NCBI GenBank assembly: GCA_000993615.1 | Contig: LBWM01000012.1 | Span: 1-42,049 of the forward strand | Direction of reading: 5' to 3' | From: Candidatus Peregrinibacteria bacterium GW2011_GWF2_39_17 | GTDB lineage: Bacteria; Patescibacteriota; Gracilibacteria; UBA1369; UBA12473 | DNA: 42,049 nucleotides | In this document: one piece after another, positions 1-7,713 of the stretch | Layout of the letters: each line of letters begins with the position of its first letter | Numbering within the stretch: the first letter of the stretch is position 1 | Translations under genes and position numbers: made by a program | Notes under the pieces: generated by a model | What the model saw: only the letters and a program-made list of their open reading frames with translations | What the model was told of the DNA's origin: nothing | Databases searched by the model: none

Positions 1-159
1 GCATGATCTCTAGAAAACTACTCCACCGTATCTACGCGGTCGTTTCCCAAAACCGCCTCTATCAGGTTAACCCTATTTCCTCTTGACCATAGTCGGTCTG
101 GGGGGCCACCACCACTCCCAGGATAGCACATTACCCATTAAAAAAATCTTTCCTATTTT
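1..159. other. Unassigned G+C-rich window-edge segment
   Basis: I recognise no gene here. On the + strand a frame open at the left edge runs to a TGA at 84-86 and could be the last 27 or so codons of a rightward gene. On the - strand a 37-codon frame runs from ATG at 131 to TAG at 18-20. The segment is visibly richer in G+C than its surroundings and holds short inverted repeats, for example GACC/GGTC. It may therefore be the end of a gene, a terminator region or a structured RNA; the sequence does not decide. Confidence 0.3.
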
Positions 160-531
160 TTAACTCCCATCCGCCGAAGCAAGACCAGTCAAATTTCCCA
201 AATAATAAACATTACTTGGTTCTTGCATGGAAAGTACGATATCACTTTTCGCAATACTCTCTAAAGACCGTGCCTGCAAAATCAGCATCGAATTAATTTC
301 GCTATCCTCAACTAAACCCTTATTTTTATCCTCCAATTCCTTAATTAAATATCCCTGCGTGGACATCGAATTAAGCTGAGTCAATGATAAAACTCCCATT
401 CCAGCCACCAAAGCCATTATTAAAACTAGAACCGTCACAGGTCCTAACTTCAATTTTACATTTGTCCCCTTACCTAACCTGGAAGATGAAAAATCAGAAT
501 GAAAAGTGGGACTAAAGGAAGAAGATGACAC
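160..531 (-). CDS. FtsL/DivIC-like small bitopic division protein
   Basis: A 123-residue protein with a Ser-rich cytoplasmic N-terminus, one hydrophobic segment at about residues 30-52 (VTVLVLIMALVAGMG within it) and a polar extracytoplasmic part that begins with a heptad-like stretch. That shape and its place 11 bases downstream of rsmH match FtsL, which in the division-cell wall cluster of many bacteria follows mraW and links FtsB and FtsQ in the divisome. FtsL sequences diverge strongly, so the call rests on topology and position. The start is GTG at 529-531; no Shine-Dalgarno motif is present. No penicillin-binding protein gene follows, unlike the usual cluster. Confidence 0.55.
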   Translation of the reverse strand: MSSSSFSPTFHSDFSSSRLGKGTNVKLKLGPVTVLVLIMALVAGMGVLSLTQLNSMSTQGYLIKELEDKNKGLVEDSEINSMLILQARSLESIAKSDIVLSMQEPSNVYYLGNLTGLASADGS

Positions 532-542
532 AAAGGGAGGGG

Positions 543-1439
543 TTAAGATTTAAAAATGGCACGCAATTTAGCACTTCGACTTCTGGGATTTTTTTGTAAT
601 TCAGCTTCAGAAGGAACAATTGGTTTTTTAGTTAAAATTTGATAATCACAGTCATTTAACGCAGCCTGTTTAAACCCCTGCTTCACAATTCGATCCTCCA
701 AAGAATGATAACTAATCACCACCATTCTTCCCCCGGACTTTAACAGAGACAAAAGCGACGGAATGGCCTCTCTTAAAACATTAAGCTCATCATTTACCTC
801 GATCCTTAAAGCCTGAAAAACTCTAGACGCCATTCGATTTTGATCCTTAGGTGATCGCATAATTTCTTGAATCAAGTTCATCAAGTCTTCTGTAATTCCC
901 AATGCCTTTTCCCTCCTTCTGGCAACAATCATTCTTGCCAACTTAGGTGCATATTTCTCTTCCCCATACCTGTAAAAAATTGTCTTTAAATCATACTCTG
1001 TATAATTATTCAAGACATGAGCCGCTGTTAAACCTTTAGAACGATCAAATCTCATATCCAAAGGTGCTTTTTTCTGAAAAGAAAACCCGCGTGAGGCGTC
1101 ATCCACATGAGGAGAAGAAAGCCCTAAGTCAAGAAGAATAGCATCTACTGCTGTTATTCCTAGTTCCTGAAGCCGATCATGACAATGAACAAAAGAATCC
1201 TGAAAAAATTGACACTCCGAAGAAAAAAGTTGAAGACGTTTTTTAGCAATTTTTAAATTATTTTCATCAAGATCAAATCCATAATATTTTCCTTTAACAC
1301 CAATCTCCTTTAGACAAGAAAGCGCATGCCCACCAAGCCCTAAAGTACCATCCACTACACTCCTTCCAGGCAAGAGAGCCAAATAATTCACAACTTCTTT
1401 TAAAAGAACGGGGACGTGAACAGGTTTATTTTGAGACAT
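543..1439 (-). CDS. rsmH: 16S rRNA (cytosine1402-N4)-methyltransferase RsmH
   Basis: A 298-residue SAM-dependent methyltransferase of the MraW family, which methylates N4 of C1402 in the P-site region of 16S rRNA. The SAM-binding loop VDGTLGLGGH is at residues 29-38. The family signatures LLDLGLSSPHVDDASRGFSF (about 102-121) and PLDMRFD follow, and the C-terminus carries VISYHSLEDRIVK. Length is normal for the family. It is the first gene of a leftward pair with the FtsL-like gene. A predicted promoter lies at 1510-1538, and three 11-base repeats lie between that promoter and the ATG. No mraZ is next to it. Confidence 0.96.
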   Translation of the reverse strand: MSQNKPVHVPVLLKEVVNYLALLPGRSVVDGTLGLGGHALSCLKEIGVKGKYYGFDLDENNLKIAKKRLQLFSSECQFFQDSFVHCHDRLQELGITAVDAILLDLGLSSPHVDDASRGFSFQKKAPLDMRFDRSKGLTAAHVLNNYTEYDLKTIFYRYGEEKYAPKLARMIVARRREKALGITEDLMNLIQEIMRSPKDQNRMASRVFQALRIEVNDELNVLREAIPSLLSLLKSGGRMVVISYHSLEDRIVKQGFKQAALNDCDYQILTKKPIVPSEAELQKNPRSRSAKLRAIFKS

Positions 1440-1452
1440 TTAATTGATGTTT

Positions 1453-1484
1453 TGTGCAAAACTTGTGTGCAACCTGTGTATAAC
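1453..1484. repeat. Three phased 11-base direct repeats upstream of rsmH
   Basis: TGTGCAAAAC starts at 1453, TGTGTGCAAC at 1464 and TGTGTATAAC at 1475, exactly 11 bases apart. They sit between the predicted rsmH promoter and its start codon, so they would be transcribed. The third contains TGTGTATAA, the reverse complement of a DnaA box (TTATACACA); the others are degenerate versions. Tandem phased boxes before mraW also recall MraZ operators, although the known MraZ boxes have a different sequence and about 10-base spacing. The binding protein is unknown. Confidence 0.5.
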
Positions 1485-1509
1485 TTTTTTGATCATTAAT
1501 ACAAATCAA

Positions 1510-1538
1510 CTTTTAGGCTGCTACATGCACATTGTCAA
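1510..1538 (-). promoter_or_regulatory. Predicted sigma70-type promoter for rsmH
   Basis: On the - strand TTGACA (1533-1538) is followed after 17 bases by TAAAAG (1510-1515). Transcription would start near 1503 and run left through the three 11-base repeats into rsmH. Confidence 0.45.
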
Positions 1539-1576
1539 TATGCATTTTTAAAATTTTTCCTAATTTTCATTTTTTA

Positions 1577-1593
1577 AGTACAATTTTTGTACT
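1577..1593. other. Short perfect hairpin in the rsmH divergent intergenic region
   Basis: AGTACAA (1577-1583) and TTGTACT (1587-1593) form a 7-bp perfect inverted repeat with a 3-base loop. It could be an operator or a small RNA hairpin. The rest of the 335-base gap 1440-1774 is A+T-rich and, in its right half, C-rich and G-poor on the + strand. I see no gene in it. Confidence 0.35.
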
Positions 1594-1774
1594 CACAAAT
1601 TAGCTAATCACCGCAACCTAAACCTGAAAACCGACCCTAATTCTATTTTAAATTAAAATATTGCAAAAATATGCTATTATTTCATACCCAAATTTTCACC
1701 CAGATCCATCCCAAACCACTACCCTTCAAAGAATCAAGTTGTATTTTTAAACTTACCTCTCTACAATCAAAATC

Positions 1775-2257
1775 ATGCAAGAAACTATCGTAAAAATGCT
1801 TATAACTTTTGGAATTGGCATGTCTCCAATTCTGGAACTAAGAGGAGCTATTCCTTTTGCTATTGGTGTTTTACATTTACCAACCTGGCAAGCTTTTCTT
1901 GCTGCCGTCCTTGGAAATATGTTAGCTGTAGTCATTATTTTAAAATATTTAAACCCCGTGAGTAACTTCCTAATGAAAAATTCTCCCTTTATCAACAAAT
2001 ATCTAACCGCCTTATTCCATAAAACTCGTCATAAACACAGTAAACGTTTTAATGAAATCGGGGCAATTTTCTTAATCAGCTTTGTAGCAGTCCCCTTACC
2101 TATTACCGGAGCCTGGACAGGAGCTTTAATCTCCTTTCTGTTTGGGGTTTCCCCAAAAAAAGCCTTTATTTTGATTTCCATTGGCATCCTTTGCGCCGGA
2201 GTCTTAGTTAGCCTCGGGTTTGAATCAATTAGCGCCTTGGTGCGAATTTTCTCCTAA
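1775..2257 (+). CDS. Small multidrug-export-type membrane protein (COG2426 family)
   Basis: A 160-residue polytopic membrane protein resembling the family annotated as putative small multi-drug export proteins (Pfam Sm_multidrug_ex). The N-terminal half has the characteristic stretch GIGMSPILELRGAIPFAIGV followed by a second hydrophobic segment. After a basic cytoplasmic loop rich in Lys, His and Arg (about 75-92), two more hydrophobic segments complete the protein; PITGAWTG lies in the third. Transport function for this family is poorly established, so substrate and direction are unknown. It is a single gene, convergent with tsaC, starting at ATG 1775 after a G-poor leader. Confidence 0.75.
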   Translation: MQETIVKMLITFGIGMSPILELRGAIPFAIGVLHLPTWQAFLAAVLGNMLAVVIILKYLNPVSNFLMKNSPFINKYLTALFHKTRHKHSKRFNEIGAIFLISFVAVPLPITGAWTGALISFLFGVSPKKAFILISIGILCAGVLVSLGFESISALVRIFS

Positions 2258-2313
2258 GCGCAACACCTCGACTTTTTTCCCGTAAACATGCCTTTACAAA
2301 AAACAAGCTTAAC

Positions 2314-2877
2314 CTATACCACGATATTTCCCTGCCGCAAAATTCTTTTCTGCGCCCCAATCACTTCCACAATAGTTGAAGGTTGATTTTTAGGATCCAA
2401 ATTTCCTCCATCAATCAAAAAATCTGGCTGCACCAAAATTTCAGCTACAGAATACGGCGAAGCCTGCCCATGTTTATTCGCACTGGTCGTACTCAGAGGA
2501 CTCCCAAAAGCCTCAAGTAAATTCTTCGTCCAATCTTCGACTATCACCCGAATCCCAATCGTATCCTGCTTAGAATTTAAAAATACAGGCGCTTTTTCGG
2601 TTCGCGGAACCACCAAAGTCAAACTCCCAGGCCAATAACGTGCCGCCAAATCCAAAGCAATTTTCGAAAATTCTCCATACTCCTTCGCCTCCTTTAAAGA
2701 TCGCACCAAAATACTCACTGGCTTCTCTTGCGACATTCCCTTTAACTCATATAACCGCTCCAAAGCCGCTTTATTAAAAATATCCACAGCCAATCCATAA
2801 CAAGTATCCGTGGGATGCGCCACCACCCCACCTTGTCGCAAGACCTTTACCGCGGATAAAATCATTTTTACATTCAT
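2314..2877 (-). CDS. tsaC: L-threonylcarbamoyladenylate synthase (Sua5/YrdC/TsaC)
   Basis: A 187-residue YrdC-fold protein that makes threonylcarbamoyl-AMP from Thr, bicarbonate and ATP, the first step of t6A37 modification of ANN-decoding tRNAs. Seen in the sequence: GGVVAHPTDTCYGLAVD near the N-terminus, EKPVSILV, TIGIRV and PLSTTSANKHGQASP, all typical of the family. The length fits the short TsaC form without the Sua5 C-terminal domain. I chose the ATG at 2877 rather than a TTG five codons upstream (2892), because family members begin close to the ILSAVKVL segment. It converges with the membrane protein gene on its left. Confidence 0.92.
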   Translation of the reverse strand: MNVKMILSAVKVLRQGGVVAHPTDTCYGLAVDIFNKAALERLYELKGMSQEKPVSILVRSLKEAKEYGEFSKIALDLAARYWPGSLTLVVPRTEKAPVFLNSKQDTIGIRVIVEDWTKNLLEAFGSPLSTTSANKHGQASPYSVAEILVQPDFLIDGGNLDPKNQPSTIVEVIGAQKRILRQGNIVV

Positions 2878-2922
2878 AACAATTCGCGACAAAAAACCAG
2901 CAAACCATTTTCAAAAATCCGC

Positions 2923-3144
2923 TTAGGATTCCCCCCACGAATCCCTAACAGATGGTTCCCTTCCTATACGATTCAAAACTCTCGAAATTGTTTTGGCAAC
3001 TCTACTGGTTGCATTACCTAGCCCATTTTCCAAAACATCTGGCAATTTATCAGTTACTCCATCAATACCATTTGGCAAAACAATCGGAATTTCCGGCACA
3101 GGTATACCTGGTATAATTTCGCTTATTCGTTTTTCCTCTGCCAT
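2923..3144 (-). CDS. Small hypothetical protein, 73 aa
   Basis: I do not recognise this 73-residue protein. It has no Cys and no membrane segment. The N-terminal half is rich in Ile, Pro and Val (IPGIPVPEIPIVLPNG); the C-terminal half is polar and basic with VAKTISRVLNRIG, which could form an amphipathic helix. The coding assignment rests on a clean ATG start, a normal A+T-rich leader and a predicted divergent promoter (3182-3210) abutting that of gap. It may be a small structural or regulatory protein, or a chance frame. Confidence 0.45.
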   Translation of the reverse strand: MAEEKRISEIIPGIPVPEIPIVLPNGIDGVTDKLPDVLENGLGNATSRVAKTISRVLNRIGREPSVRDSWGES

Positions 3145-3181
3145 TTAAGATAAATATAAAAAAAACTAAACACGAGCTTTC

Positions 3182-3210
3182 TTTTTACCATAACCCCAAA
3201 AACATTACAA
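3182..3210 (-). promoter_or_regulatory. Predicted leftward promoter for the 73-aa gene
   Basis: On the - strand TTGTAA (3205-3210) and TAAAAA (3182-3187) are 17 bases apart. The -35 box directly abuts the -35 box of the rightward gap promoter (3211). Confidence 0.35.
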
Positions 3211-3239
3211 TTGAATTTCGCCTAAGCCACCCGTATACT
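3211..3239 (+). promoter_or_regulatory. Predicted promoter for gap
   Basis: TTGAAT (3211-3216) and TATACT (3234-3239) are separated by 17 bases. This gives a leader of about 45 bases before the gap ATG at 3290, with no Shine-Dalgarno motif. Confidence 0.55.
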
Positions 3240-3289
3240 ATGCTTCGCTTATCTTGGCGCAACATCTCTAAAAATTAACCTTCTACCCT

Positions 3290-4294
<1,005 letters not shown>

Positions 4295-4304
4295 AATTAA
4301 CATC

Positions 4305-4646
4305 TTATTTCATATTTTCTAAAACTATAATTAATCTACTAAGCAGGCTATTAGCAGTATCTATTTCTGACATTGTAGGTGGAAGAGCACCTTCTTCACG
4401 CCTCCCCTTGGTAATCCGGGAAGAAAATGCCACCATATCTTGGTGTATTTGTGTTATTAGAGATTCCCCAGGAAATTGAAAAAATGCTACGTCCACGCTA
4501 TCTAAACAGGCAGTAAGCCAGTCATTACCTTTTACGCTGACCGGATCGGTGCTTACATCTCCAGAATAACCCCCACACAATGATTTAAGCTCCTGTATAA
4601 AATTGTCCAAATCAAAATCTGAATTTTCTGAATTTCCAATACCCAT
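4305..4646 (-). CDS. Hypothetical acidic protein, 113 aa
   Basis: I do not recognise this 113-residue soluble protein. Its N-terminal 25 residues are acidic and polar (DFDLDNFIQEL). The middle contains two Cys (residues about 24 and 48) and the C-terminus ends in a helix-like segment NSLLSRLIIVLENMK. The gene is convergent with gap and has a good predicted promoter (4688-4715) abutting the hrcA promoter, which supports it as real. I have no basis for a function. Confidence 0.5.
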   Translation of the reverse strand: MGIGNSENSDFDLDNFIQELKSLCGGYSGDVSTDPVSVKGNDWLTACLDSVDVAFFQFPGESLITQIHQDMVAFSSRITKGRREEGALPPTMSEIDTANSLLSRLIIVLENMK

Positions 4647-4687
4647 ATAGTTTAAATTTTAAATATTAAAACCCTGAAAGGCCTTTT

Positions 4688-4715
4688 ATATTACACAAAA
4701 CAAAAAACTTGTCAA
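4688..4715 (-). promoter_or_regulatory. Predicted leftward promoter for the 113-aa gene
   Basis: On the - strand TTGACA (4710-4715) and TAATAT (4688-4693) are 16 bases apart. The -35 box is one base from the rightward hrcA -35 box. Confidence 0.5.
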
Positions 4716-4716
4716 A

Positions 4717-4745
4717 TTGTAAAATTTTCTTCCTCATTCTATAAT
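4717..4745 (+). promoter_or_regulatory. Predicted promoter for hrcA-grpE
   Basis: TTGTAA (4717-4722) and TATAAT (4740-4745) are 17 bases apart, 33 bases before the hrcA ATG. I looked for a CIRCE element here and found none at a convincing match. Confidence 0.5.
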
Positions 4746-4777
4746 TCCAATTACGCACTATCCGCTAAAATTTCTTC

Positions 4778-5506
4778 ATGCTCCCCCTCGATCCCCGTAA
4801 AGGCAAAATTCTCGCCGCCATTATTCAAGATTTTATTAACACCGCTGAACCGGTAGGCTCAAAATCTATTCTTGTCAAATACCAACTTTCCGTTAGCCCG
4901 GCTACCATTCGCAACGATATGGCTTTTTTAGAAACCGAAGGATTTATCTATCAGCCATTTACCTCAGCCGGTCGCATTCCAACCCAAAAAGGTTATCGCC
5001 TCTACATCGACGAATTTGCGGATCACCAGAAAGCTAAAAAAATGGCCAAAGAAAACCTTAAAAAACTACGAAAACATCACGCCCAACAACACGCTCAACA
5101 ACAAGTCTACGAAGCAGTGGCACTTCTTGCTCAAGCCATCCCCAACATCAGTTTTGCCAGCCTGCCTAATAATGAACATGCCTTTTATCTGGGAGTTTCT
5201 AATCTACTTAAACAACCGGAATTTCTTAAAAGTCCGCTCCAGGCCAGTCATGTTGTCGAAGTTTTAGAAGAAGGCACTCATTTTCTCAAAACTCTTGACC
5301 AACTGGAAATCACCGAAAATCCTAAAATTTTTATTGGCAAAGAAAACATTTTGTCTCAAATTGAGAGCTGTAGCCTTATTGTTTGCTCCTACGAATTCGC
5401 CGAATTTAAAGGATATTTAGGCCTTCTAGGTCCAACCAGGATGCCATATGCCTACAATCTAGCCACTCTTAAAGAAGTATGCGAACTTCTTTGTCAAGAG
5501 TGCTAA
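4778..5506 (+). CDS. hrcA: Heat-inducible transcription repressor HrcA, short form
   Basis: HrcA binds CIRCE operators and represses chaperone genes until heat titrates it. The N-terminal winged helix is clear in residues about 5-75: [47 protein letters not shown]. The protein is only 242 residues, against about 340 for typical HrcA, so roughly 100 residues of the GAF-like and inserted dimerisation region are missing. The C-terminal part still contains a [17 protein letters not shown] segment like the normal HrcA end, so the shortening is internal, not a frameshift. It is followed by grpE after 27 bases. The matching CIRCE in this window is upstream of dnaK. Confidence 0.9.
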   Translation: MLPLDPRKGKILAAIIQDFINTAEPVGSKSILVKYQLSVSPATIRNDMAFLETEGFIYQPFTSAGRIPTQKGYRLYIDEFADHQKAKKMAKENLKKLRKHHAQQHAQQQVYEAVALLAQAIPNISFASLPNNEHAFYLGVSNLLKQPEFLKSPLQASHVVEVLEEGTHFLKTLDQLEITENPKIFIGKENILSQIESCSLIVCSYEFAEFKGYLGLLGPTRMPYAYNLATLKEVCELLCQEC

Positions 5507-5533
5507 CTTCTAAATTTATTAATATCAATTCCG

Positions 5534-6166
5534 ATGTCCCTATTTTCGCAAGATAATTCCGCATCCAGTCAACAAAATGCCGCTCAAACTGATAATAGCA
5601 CTAGCCCTGCCGGCAACCAACAAGATGACTCTCACCCCAACAACACTCAAGGCCGCGTAAATCCACAAACTGAACCCTCACTGGAAGAACTAAAAATTGC
5701 CCTGACCACCGCTCAAAAAGATCTCGAAAACATGACAACCATTGCCCAAAGGACAATGGCAGATCTTCAAAATTTCAAACGCCATACTGACGAAGATCGC
5801 AACAATCTAACCCTTTTTGCCAATTTTCATTTCCTACAAGCCATATTTCCGGTTATTGATAATTTCCAACGTGCTTTTCAACACATTCCGGAAAATCTAA
5901 TTAACGAAGAATGGATCAAAGGAATTTTTGCCATGGAAAAACAGTTTATATCCACTCTAACCAATTTGGGACTTCAGGAAATCCCCTGCGAACCAGGTAG
6001 TAAATTTGACCCCAATTTACACGAAGCAATTAGCCAATGCCCAGGCGAAAAAGATCTGATTCTACAGTGCTTTGAAAAAGGCTATTTATTTAAAAATCAA
6101 GTCATTCGTCCTTCAAAAATAATGGTCGGAAGCGGGGAAGCGCCACCTCCACCAATGGCTAAATAA
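5534..6166 (+). CDS. grpE: Nucleotide exchange factor GrpE
   Basis: A 210-residue GrpE, which releases ADP from DnaK. The first 45 or so residues are Gln/Asn/Ser-rich and probably disordered. The long coiled-coil helix follows (about 48-105, including MADLQNFKRHTDEDR). The C-terminal beta domain contains LGLQEIPCEPGSKFDPNLHEA and the family ending NQVIRPSKIMVG. It forms an operon with hrcA. dnaK, which usually follows grpE directly, is about 4.7 kb downstream beyond the restriction island, and no dnaJ is in the window. Confidence 0.95.
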   Translation: MSLFSQDNSASSQQNAAQTDNSTSPAGNQQDDSHPNNTQGRVNPQTEPSLEELKIALTTAQKDLENMTTIAQRTMADLQNFKRHTDEDRNNLTLFANFHFLQAIFPVIDNFQRAFQHIPENLINEEWIKGIFAMEKQFISTLTNLGLQEIPCEPGSKFDPNLHEAISQCPGEKDLILQCFEKGYLFKNQVIRPSKIMVGSGEAPPPPMAK

Positions 6167-6228
6167 ACCCAAGAACTACACACCAACGCTGTTGCGGAAA
6201 AACCGCCTAAGCAAACGAGCAATTTGGG

Positions 6229-6486
6229 TTATGTCATGCAAGAGTCGAACCTGTTGTATCTTTCCTTTTTTGCTCTGTTTTTGTGAATTTGTTGATTCTT
6301 AGCTTCTGTTACTACTCTTGTATTTTTTGGAGTAGTTTTCCCGCCTTCTACTACTGGTTTTACATGGTATAATTTTTCCTTTTGACAATTTACCATGTCG
6401 TATCCTTTTTGCTTAAAAACTTTCTCAGCTTTTTTGGAATCACGCTCTTACTTTATTGCTGTTTTCGAAACTGTACTTTTTTTCAT
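6229..6486 (-). pseudogene. Small basic gene remnant with in-frame stop
   Basis: Reading left from ATG at 6484-6486, the frame gives about 12 residues (MKKSTVSKTAIK), then TAA at 6448-6450. It then stays open for 72 codons to the TAA at 6229-6231. The second part is Lys-rich and protein-like, with GYDMVNCQKEKLYHVKPV and an ending rich in Lys, Arg and Asn. Between the stop and the first later Met there is no good start codon, which suggests one gene of about 85 residues broken by a nonsense change. It lies between grpE and the restriction operon. I do not recognise the family. The rest of the 337-base gap holds only a short GCGG/CCGC hairpin near 6194. Confidence 0.35.
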
Positions 6487-6503
6487 AATAAAGTTTGATT
6501 AAA

Positions 6504-7499
6504 TTATAAACTCGAGGAATAAGACAATGATTTGATGTAATTTTCCATATACTCAAAATCGGGGTTTCCGTTTTTTACTGGCAATTTTAATTTTAAATGA
6601 CTTATTCTTTCTTTTGTAGCACCTCTTCCGTAATTAAATTTCTTTTCGATTTCTAAATTTAGTAAGGTGTTTATAAATAAGGCTATATATTTATTCAATT
6701 TGCCATGTCTAATTATGTTTATCTTATTTCCATTGATAAAATTTAAAGGCTGAAAAAACGCCTTAAATCCTTCCGCTCCAACAGAAATACAATTTTCAGG
6801 ATTAATTTTTTCTTCAATAGAAATATTGTTTTCTACAAATAACTCAACTCCATTATTTGTTGCTGTTCTTGTAACATATGGTATGTTTTTATTGCTTTTG
6901 TCGGCAATTATTTCCTCAATTTCAAGACCATGAATAGGAAAACCCAAGGTAACTTTAAATAATTTTCCAACAATAAATTCTTCCCATTTATCAAATTCTA
7001 ATTTTATTTTTTTATCGACCAAGGGTTTTTGAAAAATGCTTTTTTCTAATTCTTTATGATAAGCGATGAGCTTCTTTTTTAATTCTTCGGGGATCTGAGA
7101 AGGAATTAAAATATTTTTAAGTGTCTTGTTTGCCTGTCTTCCGTAATTATATTTATATTTGTTCGCACTAATACATTTTGCATAAAAAAGCATTTCAATA
7201 ATGCTCATTTTTATTTTAGGTTCAAGTACTAAAACATGAAACCCTGTGTAAAATGGTAAAGGTTGATAAAAAGTAGATAAAACAGATCCCCCCCCTGCAA
7301 CAGACAAGGTATGACCTGGATTCGGTTCAACATCTAATTCGGTTTCAACATAAGCGGAAATACCATTATTTTTTTCAGTACGAGAAACAAAAGGAACAGA
7401 TTTTTTATCTGTACTTTTACACTGAACTAAATTTATTAGTTCTAAACTATTACCATACTTAATGGTAAATAAATCCGATACTTTTACTAAATTATTCAT
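6504..7499 (-). CDS. Restriction-modification specificity subunit, two-TRD HsdS/BcgIB-like
   Basis: A 331-residue DNA specificity subunit made of two similar halves. Half 1 (about 1-165) contains SVPFVSRTEKNNGISAYVET and YGRQANKTLKNILIPSQIP. Half 2 (about 170-331) contains NIPYVTRTATNNGVELFVEN and YGRGATKERISHLKLKLPV. Each half is a target recognition domain followed by a helical spacer, as in type I HsdS and in BcgI subunit B (about 340 residues). Two TRDs imply a split recognition sequence. It is the last gene of a leftward operon and overlaps the 73-aa gene by 8 bases. It would bind the nuclease-methylase encoded upstream. Confidence 0.88.
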   Translation of the reverse strand: MNNLVKVSDLFTIKYGNSLELINLVQCKSTDKKSVPFVSRTEKNNGISAYVETELDVEPNPGHTLSVAGGGSVLSTFYQPLPFYTGFHVLVLEPKIKMSIIEMLFYAKCISANKYKYNYGRQANKTLKNILIPSQIPEELKKKLIAYHKELEKSIFQKPLVDKKIKLEFDKWEEFIVGKLFKVTLGFPIHGLEIEEIIADKSNKNIPYVTRTATNNGVELFVENNISIEEKINPENCISVGAEGFKAFFQPLNFINGNKINIIRHGKLNKYIALFINTLLNLEIEKKFNYGRGATKERISHLKLKLPVKNGNPDFEYMENYIKSLSYSSSL

Positions 7500-7713
7500 G
7501 GGTTTTTTCCGTAATTTCTAAAATTCTATGATCTGTTTTTGGCAAACTTCCGCAATGCCAAGCTGCAACACCATTTTCATCTCTGACAAAATAAATATCC
7601 TTTTCGTCCATTGTAATTTCTAAAGTTTTTATCACAAAATCATTGATTCCCGGTCCATAATCATCTCTTAATTTTGCCAAATAAATTTTTCCTTCTTCTT
7701 GTTTAGTTATCAT
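7492..7713 (-). CDS. Unknown 73-aa acidic protein inside the restriction operon
   Basis: I do not recognise this 73-residue protein. It is soluble and acidic, with alternating beta-like and charged stretches (GKIYLAKLRDDYGPG, TMDEKDIYFVRDENG, VAAWHCGSLP). It overlaps the end of the nuclease-methylase gene by 11 bases and the start of the specificity gene by 8 bases. It is therefore translated from the same mRNA and probably coupled to both. That packing argues strongly for a real gene and for a role in the restriction system, such as assembly, inhibition or modulation of cutting; this is inference from position only. Confidence 0.7.
   Translation of the reverse strand: MITKQEEGKIYLAKLRDDYGPGINDFVIKTLEITMDEKDIYFVRDENGVAAWHCGSLPKTDHRILEITEKTHE

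Noticed and set aside
1440-1774. Replication origin
   Set aside because: One good DnaA-like box and divergent genes are suggestive, but dnaA and dnaN are absent and no skew could be computed. Kept only as a repeat finding.
4731-4757. CIRCE-like element at the hrcA promoter
   Set aside because: Aligned at the position equivalent to dnaK, the two halves match the consensus at only about 5 and 4 of 9 bases.
6238-6256. tRNA T-arm (GGTTCGACTC on the - strand)
   Set aside because: The flanking bases do not form a T-stem and no other tRNA arm is present; it lies in the broken small gene.
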